Shown here: one piece after another, positions 1-6,109 of the stretch
Position numbering within the stretch: the stretch's first letter is position 1
Layout: every line of letters starts with the position of its first letter
Source of the DNA: Candidatus Bipolaricaulota bacterium
GTDB taxonomy: Bacteria; Bipolaricaulota; Bipolaricaulia; Bipolaricaulales; Bipolaricaulaceae
Direction: 5' to 3'
DNA: 10,384 nucleotides
Assembly: GCA_021129895.1 (NCBI GenBank)
Contig: JAJOKL010000030.1
Location: 1 to 10,384, forward strand
The notes under the pieces: model-generated
Databases searched by the model: none
Told to the model about the DNA's origin: nothing
The model's input: the letters and a program-made list of their open reading frames with translations, nothing else
Program-made: the position numbers and the translations under genes

Positions 1-89
1 AACCTCCAAAAGCTCCTTTAACCCGGTTCATGGAACCGGGTTAAACGAGAGCCTGTTGCACTCCTCTGAAGTTTGTGCAACAGGCGCTC
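1..89 (-). repeat. Palindromic element, copy 1 (partial, cut by window edge)
   Basis: Read on the minus strand this holds hairpin A (arms 75-85 and 51-61, a perfect 11-bp stem built on GCCTGTTGCAC), a short TCTCG-like linker, then hairpin B (arms 33-45 and 17-29, a perfect 13-bp stem with loop 30-32). The start of the conserved core (AAAGGAGCTTTTGGAGGTT) runs to the window edge. The same order of A, linker, B and core occurs at 4093 and 9175. The A loop (AAACTTCAGAGGA) matches those copies closely, although the inner part of the stem differs. The boundary at 89 is inferred from a GAGC at the outer edge; copies 2 and 3 begin GAGCCTG, whereas this one reads GAGCGCCTG. The rest of the element lies outside the window. 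Confidence 0.75.
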
Positions 90-316
90 ATGACCTCCTC
101 CGGGACCTGGGCCAGGCGCCCCAGGATCAACAGGTTGTAGGTTTTTGGAGCTAGCTCCCGCCTCGTTTCAATCAGCAGGGCCTTGAGGGCCTTCTCCGCC
201 GCCTGATGGGAGAGGAACGCGGCCACGTAATAAGTCCCTTGCTCGAACATCGTCCGGGCCGCAGCAAGATCGTGCCGCCCCTGCTCCCACCAGCTAGCCG
301 CCTCTTCCCTCATCAT
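41..316 (-). CDS. HEPN-domain protein, 3' end replaced by a palindromic element
   Basis: A 91-residue product whose first ~76 residues look like a HEPN domain (PF05168-like). An N-terminal helix with the pattern WWEQGRHDLAAA (9-20) is followed by GTYYVAAFLSHQAAEKALKA (27-46), the family's hallmark, and then APKTYNLLILGRLAQVPEE (56-74), where many members have His at the Tyr60 position. Family members usually run to about 120-140 residues with another helical segment. Here the native sequence stops near Met76 and the last 15 residues and stop codon are encoded by hairpin A of the repeat and the DNA beyond it. The start ATG overlaps the stop of the upstream fusion gene (ATGA, 313-316), with a G-rich ribosome-binding stretch just before it, so translation is probably coupled. 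HEPN proteins often pair with MNT nucleotidyltransferases as RNase toxin modules; no partner is visible, though one could lie off the left edge. It may be non-functional. Confidence 0.75.
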   Translation of the reverse strand: MMREEAASWWEQGRHDLAAARTMFEQGTYYVAAFLSHQAAEKALKALLIETRRELAPKTYNLLILGRLAQVPEEVMSACCTNFRGVQQALV

Positions 317-2403
317 CCCCCCTTGTAGCGCGCCAGCCGGTCCTTGAGCTCCTGGATGGGCCGCACCGGGGTGGGGTCCACCCGATTGAGCAAGGCCAGA
401 TACACGCTCACCCAGTCGCCCAAGTAGAGGAGGGAGAAGAGCTGACTGAACTCATCCTCGCCCTCGGCCTCCACCTCCAGGTAAGCGAGGCCCCGCCGGG
501 CCAGCACCTCCCGCAGGATCTCGATGCGGGCGGCCACCCGGGGATGGTCGGAGTCGGTGCGCAGGAACACCACCTGGGAAGTAGGAAGCACTCGCTCGGT
601 GAGCTCGTAGCCCACGATCTCATTATGACAAAGCTCCGGGAGCTCGGCCCAAAACGCTGGCTGCTTGGCGTTTTCGTTGATCTGAGTTTTCCAGCGGAAC
701 GCCACCGGCGCGGTGTTCCCGTGGACCCCGCAAATCAAGGGCACCCGGCCGTGCAACGCCCGGGCCAGCTCCTGGGCCCGGTTCCCGGCGGCCGCAGGTG
801 CCAACTTGCGGGACAGGGCTTCCAGGACCTCCAGCACAGGCTCCAAGTCGGCGTTAAAGGTCCCCAGGCGGCGGAAGGCCGAAAGCAGGGTGAACAGCAG
901 GTACCCCAGGGCCGCCCGGGGCTGGTGACCCCCGGGGATCCCGATCCAGGGGACGCCCCTCTCCTCAGCGAGCTCGCGGAGCTTTCCACCGGAGGAGATA
1001 GCCAGGGCGCGGGGGGTCTTCGAGAGGCCGTCACGGAACGCGGACAGGGTCTCCTCGGTGTTCCCCGAGTAGCTCACCGCCAAAAGCAGCGTCTCCTCCC
1101 CGATGAACTCCGGGACCCGGTAACCCCGGCAGGGGATGACCTCCAGCGGCAGGAGCCGGGCCAGGAGGTCCCCGGTGATCCCGGAGCCCCCCATCCCCAC
1201 GCACAGCACGCGCGAAAAGCCGGATAGTTTATCCAGGGGGAGCTCGGCCGCCTTCCCCAAGGCCAGGGCCTCCCGGCACTGGGCCGGGAATTTCTTCACT
1301 TCCTCCAGCATGCCGGAGGGATCGAGTTGGTATAGCTCCTTCCAATCAGGCGGGGTCTTCCTGGCCCGCCGCGCCAGGGCACGCACCTCCTGGGTGCGCG
1401 CAAGGTCCGCCACCAGCAGCGCCTCCGGGGTGTCCACGATGGCCAGGCCCGACACCCCCAGGGTGGCCACCGGCTTCCCCGGCAAGCCCCAGACCAAGGT
1501 ACGGCCGGTGTCCTCCGCCAGGTGCTCCCCTTGGGCTGCCAACCCTCGCTCGTCCTTGGGCAGGACCTCCCACACCCCCTGCCAATCCCCCAAGTCGTGC
1601 CAATCGAAGCTCGCGGGGATCACCGCCACCCGTTCGGCCCGCTCCATCACCCCGTAGTCGATGGAGATCTCTTCTACCTGGTCCCATACCTCCCTCAGGG
1701 TTCCCTCCCACGCTGCGCTGCCCCATAGGGGGCGGAGCCTTTGCAGGGCGGCGGAGAGCCGAGGCAGGAAGCGGTCTATCTCCTCCAGGATCCGAGCCGC
1801 CCGCCACAGGAAGATCCCGGCGTTCCAGTAGTAGCCCCCTTCGCTCAAGAACCCCTCGGCGGTGGCCCCGTCTGGCTTTTCCGTGAACCTACGCACCCGG
1901 AACGCCCGCTGGGGGAATTCGGGGAGCGGCTCCCCCCGTTGGATGTAGCCGTAGCCGGTGGCCGGATAGGTGGGCTCGATCCCCAGGGTGACCAGGTACC
2001 CCGCCCGGGCCGCCTCCACCCCGAGGGAGAGCGTGTTTCGGAACTCCTCCTCATCGCCGATCAGGTGGTCAGCCGGGAGGACCATCATGATCGCCTCCGG
2101 GTCCTGGAGAGCCAGCACCAATGCGGCGAGGCCGATCGCCGGGGCGGTGTTCCTCCCCTGGGGCTCGGTGAGCACCTGCTCCGGGGGTAGCCCCAGCAGT
2201 ACCCGAATGGGCTCCGCCAGCCGTCGCTCGGCGATCACGTACATCCGCGCCCGACCCGTCAAAGGCACGACCCGGTCGTAGGTGGCCTGGATCAAGGTCT
2301 TCCCCTCGGCCAGAGGGAGGAAGGGCTTGGGCCGGGCCGGTGTGGACGCCGGCCACAGCCGCTCCCCCTTGCCCCCGGCCATGATCACCGCGTATACGCT
2401 CAC
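313..2403 (-). CDS. Mannose-1-phosphate guanylyltransferase fused to SIS-type phosphoglucose/phosphomannose isomerase
   Basis: A 696-residue two-domain enzyme. Residues 1-345 are a GT-A nucleotidyltransferase of the GDP-mannose pyrophosphorylase family: MAGGKGERLWPAS (8-20, nucleotide-binding loop with catalytic Arg), RPKPFL (24-29), VLPADH (108-113, metal site), FTEKP (173-177), WNAGIFLW (193-200), SIDYGVME (247-254) and WHDLGDW (268-274). After a short linker (about 346-358), residues 359-696 match bifunctional phosphoglucose/phosphomannose isomerases: VGMGGSGITGDLL (402-414), SYSGNTEET (444-452), QPRAALGYLL (494-503) and NENAK (576-580) with catalytic-type Glu577, then HNEI with His593 and a C-terminal Lys687. 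The enzyme should take fructose-6-phosphate to mannose-6-phosphate and mannose-1-phosphate plus GTP to GDP-mannose; a phosphomannomutase is needed between the steps and is not seen here. The start is GTG at 2403, preceded by GGGAGG. Classical bifunctional ManC enzymes carry a cupin isomerase instead, so the partner is unusual. Confidence 0.9.
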   Translation of the reverse strand: MSVYAVIMAGGKGERLWPASTPARPKPFLPLAEGKTLIQATYDRVVPLTGRARMYVIAERRLAEPIRVLLGLPPEQVLTEPQGRNTAPAIGLAALVLALQDPEAIMMVLPADHLIGDEEEFRNTLSLGVEAARAGYLVTLGIEPTYPATGYGYIQRGEPLPEFPQRAFRVRRFTEKPDGATAEGFLSEGGYYWNAGIFLWRAARILEEIDRFLPRLSAALQRLRPLWGSAAWEGTLREVWDQVEEISIDYGVMERAERVAVIPASFDWHDLGDWQGVWEVLPKDERGLAAQGEHLAEDTGRTLVWGLPGKPVATLGVSGLAIVDTPEALLVADLARTQEVRALARRARKTPPDWKELYQLDPSGMLEEVKKFPAQCREALALGKAAELPLDKLSGFSRVLCVGMGGSGITGDLLARLLPLEVIPCRGYRVPEFIGEETLLLAVSYSGNTEETLSAFRDGLSKTPRALAISSGGKLRELAEERGVPWIGIPGGHQPRAALGYLLFTLLSAFRRLGTFNADLEPVLEVLEALSRKLAPAAAGNRAQELARALHGRVPLICGVHGNTAPVAFRWKTQINENAKQPAFWAELPELCHNEIVGYELTERVLPTSQVVFLRTDSDHPRVAARIEILREVLARRGLAYLEVEAEGEDEFSQLFSLLYLGDWVSVYLALLNRVDPTPVRPIQELKDRLARYKGG

Positions 2404-2595
2404 CTTCCCTCCCTTTTTGTCCGCTTGGGGCAGGCAGCACCCCGGCCAAGAACCGGCTCAGGCCTGCCGGCTTCTCCGTTGCTCCCTCCAACCATATCCG
2501 ATCGCCCGCATCGGCGTATTGGTGAACTTCTGAATCCCTTAATCCTACGAAAAACAGCAGGGGTGTTCGAGGAAGGCAAAGGTTGAGCCAGGGCT
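2404..2595 (-). other. Intergenic leader upstream of the guanylyltransferase-isomerase gene
   Basis: This is the 192-nt gap between the S-adenosylhomocysteine hydrolase stop and the GTG start of the fusion gene. On the minus strand the last ~70 nt before the start hold two small GC-rich hairpins: CCGGC/GCCGG arms at 2453-2457 and 2466-2470, and GGGG/CCCC arms at 2427-2430 and 2440-2443. A purine-rich ribosome-binding stretch follows. I found no convincing -35/-10 pair and no match to a riboswitch class I know. There is no clear terminator for the upstream gene, so read-through into the fusion gene is possible. Confidence 0.3.
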
Positions 2596-3813
2596 CTATA
2601 GGCCCAGGTACTCGCGCTGGCCTGGGGTGAGGGAGTCGATCTCCACCCCCCGGCTGCGCAAAAACAGCCGCGCCACCCGCTCGTCCACCTCCTCGGGCAC
2701 CGGGTACACGCCCGGGGAAAGCCCCCGCCCCTCCCGGGCCAGCCAGGCCAGGGACAGCGCCTGGAGCGCGAACGAGAGGTCCATGATCTCCACCGGATGG
2801 CCATCCCCGGCCACCAGGTTCACCAACCTCCCCTCGGCCAGGAGATACACCCGCCTCTCCCCCGGCAATAAAAACTCCTCCACGTTCTCCCGGACCCGCC
2901 GTCCTTGGGCCCGCTCCCTGAGGGCGCGCACGTCTATCTCCACGTCGAAGTGGCCGGCGTTGGCTAGCACCAACCCGTCCTTGGCCGAAAGCAGGTGCTC
3001 CCAGCGGACCACGTCCCGGCAGCCGGTGGCGGTGATCAGGAAGTCGGCGCCCCGGATGGCCTCGGCCAGGTGGGCCACGGAGAACCCGTCCATCATGGCC
3101 TCCGCCGCCCGCACCGGGTCCACCTCGCACACGGTGACCCGCGCCCCCAGGCCATGGGCCCGCAGGGCGATCCCCCGGCCACACCAGCCGTAACCCGCCA
3201 CCACCACCCGCTTTCCGGCCACCAGCAGGTTGGTGGCCCGCATGATGGCATCCCAGGTGGACTGGCCGGTGCCGTAGCGGTTGTCGAAAAGGTGCTTCAT
3301 GCGGGCGTCGTTCACCGCCAGGGCCGGCCAGCGCAGCTTCCCCTCCCGGCTCAGCCCCCTGAGCCTTAACACCCCGGTGGTGGTCTCCTCGCAGATCCCG
3401 ATCAAGGACTCTCCAAGTTGGGCGCACTCCCCGTGCAACAGCGCCGTGAGGTCCCCCCCGTCGTCCAGCACCAGCTGGGGCTTGATCTCCAACACCCGCG
3501 TCAGGTGTTCCCGGTACTCCGCCGCGCTCGCCCCCCGGCGGGCGTGGACCCGAAGGCCGGCCGCGGCCAGGGCCGCTGCCACGTCGTCCTGGGTAGACAG
3601 GGGGTTGGAGCCGGTGACCGAAACTGCGGCCCCGGCCTCCTGCAAAGTGAGGGCAAGGCAGGCGGTCTTGGCCTCAAGGTGGATGCTGATCGCCACCCGC
3701 AGGCCGGCCAGGACCTCGCTTTCCCTGAGCTCCCGGCCTACCTCCGCCAGGACCGGCATGTGGGCCCGGGCCCAGGCGATTTTTTCCTGACCTCGCGCTA
3801 CCAAATCCGTCAT
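2596..3813 (-). CDS. ahcY: S-adenosylhomocysteine hydrolase (adenosylhomocysteinase), compact form
   Basis: A cytoplasmic NAD-dependent enzyme that reversibly splits S-adenosylhomocysteine into adenosine and homocysteine, relieving product inhibition of methyltransferases. The 405 residues align well with the family: IHLEAKTA (44-51, His45), SNPLSTQDDVAA (69-80), LDDGGD (116-121), CEETTTGV (141-148) and VNDARMKHLFDNRYG (167-181) with Lys173 and Asp177. A Rossmann GxGxxG motif spans 207-212 (VAGYGWCGRG), then NAGHFDVEID (285-294, His288) and the C-terminal GDGHPVEIMDLSFALQ (336-351). Spacings between these residues fit the known catalytic set. It lacks the ~40-residue insert and the long C-terminal tail of eukaryotic and many bacterial forms, so it is of the Thermotoga/archaeal type. 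The ATG at 3813 was chosen because the homology starts there; it lies 7 nt after the EamA stop, suggesting one transcript. The upstream Shine-Dalgarno is weak. Confidence 0.95.
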   Translation of the reverse strand: MTDLVARGQEKIAWARAHMPVLAEVGRELRESEVLAGLRVAISIHLEAKTACLALTLQEAGAAVSVTGSNPLSTQDDVAAALAAAGLRVHARRGASAAEYREHLTRVLEIKPQLVLDDGGDLTALLHGECAQLGESLIGICEETTTGVLRLRGLSREGKLRWPALAVNDARMKHLFDNRYGTGQSTWDAIMRATNLLVAGKRVVVAGYGWCGRGIALRAHGLGARVTVCEVDPVRAAEAMMDGFSVAHLAEAIRGADFLITATGCRDVVRWEHLLSAKDGLVLANAGHFDVEIDVRALRERAQGRRVRENVEEFLLPGERRVYLLAEGRLVNLVAGDGHPVEIMDLSFALQALSLAWLAREGRGLSPGVYPVPEEVDERVARLFLRSRGVEIDSLTPGQREYLGL

Positions 3814-3820
3814 AGCCCTA

Positions 3821-4972
3821 TCATAACCGCACCGCCCGCAGGGCGCGGGCGATCCCCACCAGCAAAAGCACCATCCCCACCCCTTGCAGGAGGCCGATCC
3901 CCTCCCCGAACACGAGGTAGGCCCACAGGGCCGCCCCCACCGGCTCCCCCAGGATGGCCACCGCCACCGCCGAGGCGGGCAGGCTCCGCAGGGCACGGTT
4001 GAAGCTGGTGTGCCCCAAAAGCTGCGGCCCCAGGGCGAGGAGGCCTATCCACAGCCAATCTCCTCGCATCGGCAGCTTTTCGCCAGACAACAGAGCCTGC
4101 CCCGCAAACCTCAAAGGGGCGGGGCAGGCTCTCGTCCGGCCCGGTTCTGCAAACCGGGTTAAAGGAGCTTTTGGAGATTTGGGATTGAGAACCGGCGATC
4201 GGGTTGCAGGGTCTGCCTTGACCTGCGCCAAAAAGAGGGGCAATGGGCCATAAAGGGGAAATAGAAAGAAGTTCCTTGAACCCGGATCCTCAAAGGATCC
4301 GGGTTCAACGGAGCCTGTTGCGAGGCTTTCCTCGGCGTCAGGTCCACCACCATCCGGCAGGGCGCAGGGCGATTGACCTGAGGAGCTTGGTTTTCGCAAC
4401 AGGCTCAAGAGCACCGCCGCGGTGCCATAGGCGACGGCCACGTAGGGGAGGAGCTCCCCATGTCGGCGCATCCTCCGCCCCACCAACAGATACCCGGAGG
4501 CCATGACCGCCCCCACCAGCGCCAGGAAATCGCCCCACAGGGCGCTTCCCCCCAGGGCGAAATCCCCCCACCCGATCAGGACCCCGCCCAGGGTGGAAAG
4601 GCCGATCCCCTGCCACAGCGCCCGGGAGGGGGCCTCCCCCAGGGCGAGGGAGAACAGCCCCACAAACACCGGGTTGGTGGTCACCAGCACCACCGAGCTG
4701 GCCACGGTGGTGTGGCGGAGGGACTCGATCCAGGTCGCGAAGTGGAGCGCCAGGAACGCCCCCGAGAGGCCCGAGAGGAGGGAGAGGAGAAATCCATGTC
4801 TGGAAAGCCCCCGTCCTTTGGCCAGCGACCAGGGGATGAGGGCCGCTGAGGCCAGGGTCAGGCGCCAGGCAGCCACCACCAGCGAGGGGGAACGGGTGAG
4901 CCGGATGAGGATGGCGCTGAAGGAAACGGCCACCACCCCCAGGAGCAGGAGCAGCCGGGGCTTACCGTTCAC
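3821..4972 (-). CDS. EamA/DMT-family transporter with in-frame palindromic-element insertion
   Basis: An inner-membrane drug/metabolite transporter of the 10-TM EamA type; the substrate cannot be told from sequence. The GTG at 4972 is taken as the start because the hydrophobic homology begins right after it (VNGKPRLLLLLG) and it lies 1 nt past the patatin stop; the reading frame extends upstream but only across the patatin gene. Product 383 residues. The N-terminal repeat includes the typical FATWIESLRHTTVASSVVLV and TTNPVFVGLFSLALGE; the second repeat ends with LLALGPQLLGHTSFNRAL and AVAILGEPVGAALWAYLVFGE. Residues about 190-293 have no family resemblance and are encoded by the repeat at 4093-4406. 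Removing them would join AAVLLSLL to SGEKLP and give a normal ~280-residue protein. The insert falls between TM7 and TM8, a loop that should be periplasmic. It includes a hydrophobic run (NFFLFPLYGPLPLFLAQV) that could disturb topology. Whether the product still works is unknown. Confidence 0.85.
   Translation of the reverse strand: MNGKPRLLLLLGVVAVSFSAILIRLTRSPSLVVAAWRLTLASAALIPWSLAKGRGLSRHGFLLSLLSGLSGAFLALHFATWIESLRHTTVASSVVLVTTNPVFVGLFSLALGEAPSRALWQGIGLSTLGGVLIGWGDFALGGSALWGDFLALVGAVMASGYLLVGRRMRRHGELLPYVAVAYGTAAVLLSLLRKPSSSGQSPCALPDGGGPDAEESLATGSVEPGSFEDPGSRNFFLFPLYGPLPLFLAQVKADPATRSPVLNPKSPKAPLTRFAEPGRTRACPAPLRFAGQALLSGEKLPMRGDWLWIGLLALGPQLLGHTSFNRALRSLPASAVAVAILGEPVGAALWAYLVFGEGIGLLQGVGMVLLLVGIARALRAVRL
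4093..4406 (+). repeat. Palindromic element, copy 2 (full composite, inside the EamA gene)
   Basis: This 314-bp block has ends GAGCCTG and CAGGCTC (a 7-bp terminal inverted repeat). Left to right: hairpin A (arms 4093-4105 and 4119-4131, perfect 13 bp); hairpin B (arms 4140-4146 and 4152-4158); a conserved core (4159-4239) that includes a 23-bp stretch identical to copy 3 (4189-4211 versus 9272-9294). Then comes an inverted hairpin B' (arms 4276-4289 and 4295-4308, perfect 14 bp) and an inverted hairpin A' (arms 4311-4323 and 4394-4406, perfect 13 bp with a ~70-nt loop). It is thus two A-B units facing inward. A CAACAG direct repeat (4088-4093 and 4397-4402) would fit a 6-bp target duplication and a net gain of 309 bp, which keeps the host frame. 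That CAACAG also lies in the A' arm, so the duplication is uncertain. No transposase is encoded. Confidence 0.85.
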
Positions 4973-4973
4973 G

Positions 4974-5762
4974 CTATCTGTCGAGGCCCAGAAGCCTGCG
5001 TAGTTCCGGCAGGGAGCCTTCCACGGCTTGGTAGCCGGCCTCGATCCCCCGGCCGATGTCGGCATAGGTGGGGGGGCGGTCGCCGAAATCCGGCTCCAGC
5101 AGGATATCCGGGGCAGTTACCTGCGCCTCCAGCTCGGCCACCCTCTTTTGGAAGATGGTGGCCATCTGGAACAACACCGAGATCACGTTGGGGCGGACCA
5201 GTTTCTTCTCCTGCGGGTGCACCAGCACGTCCACTGCCAGCACCACCTCCGCCCCCAAGGCGCGGGCGGTCTCCACCGGCAGGGGATCAACCAGCCCGCC
5301 GTCCACCAGCAGCCGCTCCCCCCACTGGGCGGGGACGAATAGCCCGGGCACCGACACCGAAGCCCGGATGGCCTCCACCAGCGGCCCTTCGGTGATGGCC
5401 ACCCCTTCCCCGGTGTGGAGGTCGGTGGCCACGGCGGCGAAGCGGATGGGCAGGCCTTCGATGCGCCGCTCCCTCACCAGCGGGGACAACACCCGCTTCA
5501 CCTCCTCCCCGGAGGACCAGCCCCGCCAGGGGAAGGTGGGGAGGAGCCCCTTGGCCATGGCGGTGAACCCCATATCCCGCCACAGGCTGGCGATCTTGGC
5601 GAGGGGGATTCCGGCGGCATAGAGCCCTCCCACCTGGGCCCCCACGCTGGCCCCGGCGATGGCGTAGATGGGGATCCCGTGATCGGAAAGCGCCTGGAGG
5701 ACCCCGATGTGGGCCACCCCCCTGGGCCCACCCGAGCTGAGCGCCAGCCCCAGCCGCCTCAC
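4974..5762 (-). CDS. Patatin-like phospholipase/acyl hydrolase (RssA-like)
   Basis: A 262-residue patatin-family serine hydrolase, about the usual size for small bacterial members (YlbK/RssA type). The oxyanion-hole glycines are in LSSGGPRGVAHIGVLQAL (8-25), the nucleophile Ser39 lies in GASVG (37-41), and the dyad Asp154 is in VDGGLVDPLPV (153-163), the DG[A/G] motif. All catalytic features are present. Residues 105-140 (IRFAAVATDLHTGE, then IRASVSVPGLF) follow the family pattern. There is no signal peptide or membrane segment, so it is probably cytoplasmic; the substrate is unknown. The start is GTG at 5762, chosen because the homology begins at once, but no good Shine-Dalgarno precedes it. 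A hairpin terminator (5774-5795) ends 11 nt before the start, so expression may rest on read-through from the ferredoxin promoter. The stop is 1 nt before the EamA start. Confidence 0.9.
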   Translation of the reverse strand: MRRLGLALSSGGPRGVAHIGVLQALSDHGIPIYAIAGASVGAQVGGLYAAGIPLAKIASLWRDMGFTAMAKGLLPTFPWRGWSSGEEVKRVLSPLVRERRIEGLPIRFAAVATDLHTGEGVAITEGPLVEAIRASVSVPGLFVPAQWGERLLVDGGLVDPLPVETARALGAEVVLAVDVLVHPQEKKLVRPNVISVLFQMATIFQKRVAELEAQVTAPDILLEPDFGDRPPTYADIGRGIEAGYQAVEGSLPELRRLLGLDR

Positions 5763-5773
5763 AGGGAAACGAA

Positions 5774-5795
5774 GGCGGGTAGCCCCCTACCCGCC
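5774..5795 (-). terminator. Hairpin terminator or attenuator between ferredoxin and patatin genes
   Basis: A perfect 9-bp inverted repeat (arms 5774-5782 and 5787-5795, 4-nt loop). On the minus strand the arm ending in CCCGCC is followed by TTCGTTTCCC, a short T-containing tail. It lies 9 nt after the ferredoxin stop. The tail is not a clean T-run, so termination may be partial. The patatin gene starts 11 nt beyond the stem, so the hairpin could also limit its translation. Confidence 0.7.
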
Positions 5796-5804
5796 CCATG
5801 CGGC

Positions 5805-5987
5805 TCACTCCTTGCTGATTGCCCCCACCGGGCACTGGTCAACGACCTCGTCCACACAGGGCAGGGACTCGTCCGCCCCGGACTTGGCATGGGCGTAACC
5901 GTCGTCCCCCATCTCGAACACGTCCGGGCACACCAGGGCACACAGCCCACACCCCGTGCACAGATCCAGATCAACCTTGATCGCCAT
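5805..5987 (-). CDS. Single [4Fe-4S] ferredoxin, Thermotoga type
   Basis: A 60-residue soluble electron carrier. Cys10, Cys13 and Cys16 (CTGCGLC) together with Cys52 (CPVGAIS) supply the four ligands of one [4Fe-4S] cluster. Cys20 and Cys44 fall where the monocluster Thermotoga ferredoxin has a disulfide; the second cluster of 2[4Fe-4S] ferredoxins is therefore absent. The length and spacing match that protein almost residue for residue. The ATG at 5987 is preceded by a full Shine-Dalgarno AAGGAGGT (5991-5998). It has its own promoter (6017-6046) and a hairpin terminator just downstream, so it is probably mainly a single-gene transcript with high expression. No redox partner enzyme is encoded nearby. 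Confidence 0.95.
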   Translation of the reverse strand: MAIKVDLDLCTGCGLCALVCPDVFEMGDDGYAHAKSGADESLPCVDEVVDQCPVGAISKE

Positions 5988-6016
5988 GGCACCTCCTTGG
6001 GTACGGGATTTGCCGA

Positions 6017-6046
6017 ACTATAGCATGAAAGCTCCCCGGACGGCAA
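6017..6046 (-). promoter_or_regulatory. Sigma70-type promoter of the ferredoxin gene
   Basis: On the minus strand TTGCCG (6041-6046) and TATAGT (6017-6022) are 18 nt apart, 29 nt upstream of the ferredoxin ATG and about 18 nt from its Shine-Dalgarno. Both hexamers are close to consensus in an otherwise GC-rich gap. Confidence 0.6.
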
Positions 6047-6049
6047 CCC

Positions 6050-6078
6050 TTGCCAGTTTTCTTGCCGCGGCCTATAGT
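6050..6078 (+). promoter_or_regulatory. Sigma70-type promoter of the TatT-like gene
   Basis: TTGCCA (6050-6055) and TATAGT (6073-6078) are separated by exactly 17 nt. The gene's Shine-Dalgarno GGAGGT (6098-6103) follows at the expected distance. The -10 hexamer is identical to that of the divergent ferredoxin promoter. Confidence 0.65.
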
Positions 6079-6109
6079 GTCATCTAACCAAAGACCCGGA
6101 GGTGGTAGG

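Noticed and set aside
41..316. A full HEPN-MNT toxin-antitoxin pair
   Set aside because: The HEPN domain is truncated and no nucleotidyltransferase gene of the MNT type is in the window; the adjacent guanylyltransferase is a sugar-nucleotide enzyme of an unrelated family.
2580..2620. Hairpin around the ahcY stop as a terminator
   Set aside because: The stem is short with a mismatch and no T-run follows.
2069..3427. A 452-codon open frame on the minus strand spanning the fusion gene start and the ahcY gene
   Set aside because: It overlaps two clear enzymes in another frame and its translation is low-complexity Gly/Arg/Pro-rich, as expected of a shadow frame in GC-rich DNA.
3814..3823. SAH riboswitch upstream of the S-adenosylhomocysteine hydrolase gene
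   Set aside because: Only 7 nt separate the gene from the upstream coding sequence, so there is no leader to hold one.
4093..4406. A complete insertion sequence or a group II intron
   Set aside because: Only 314 bp with no transposase or reverse transcriptase coding capacity, and I see no domain V-like structure. A non-autonomous element fits better.
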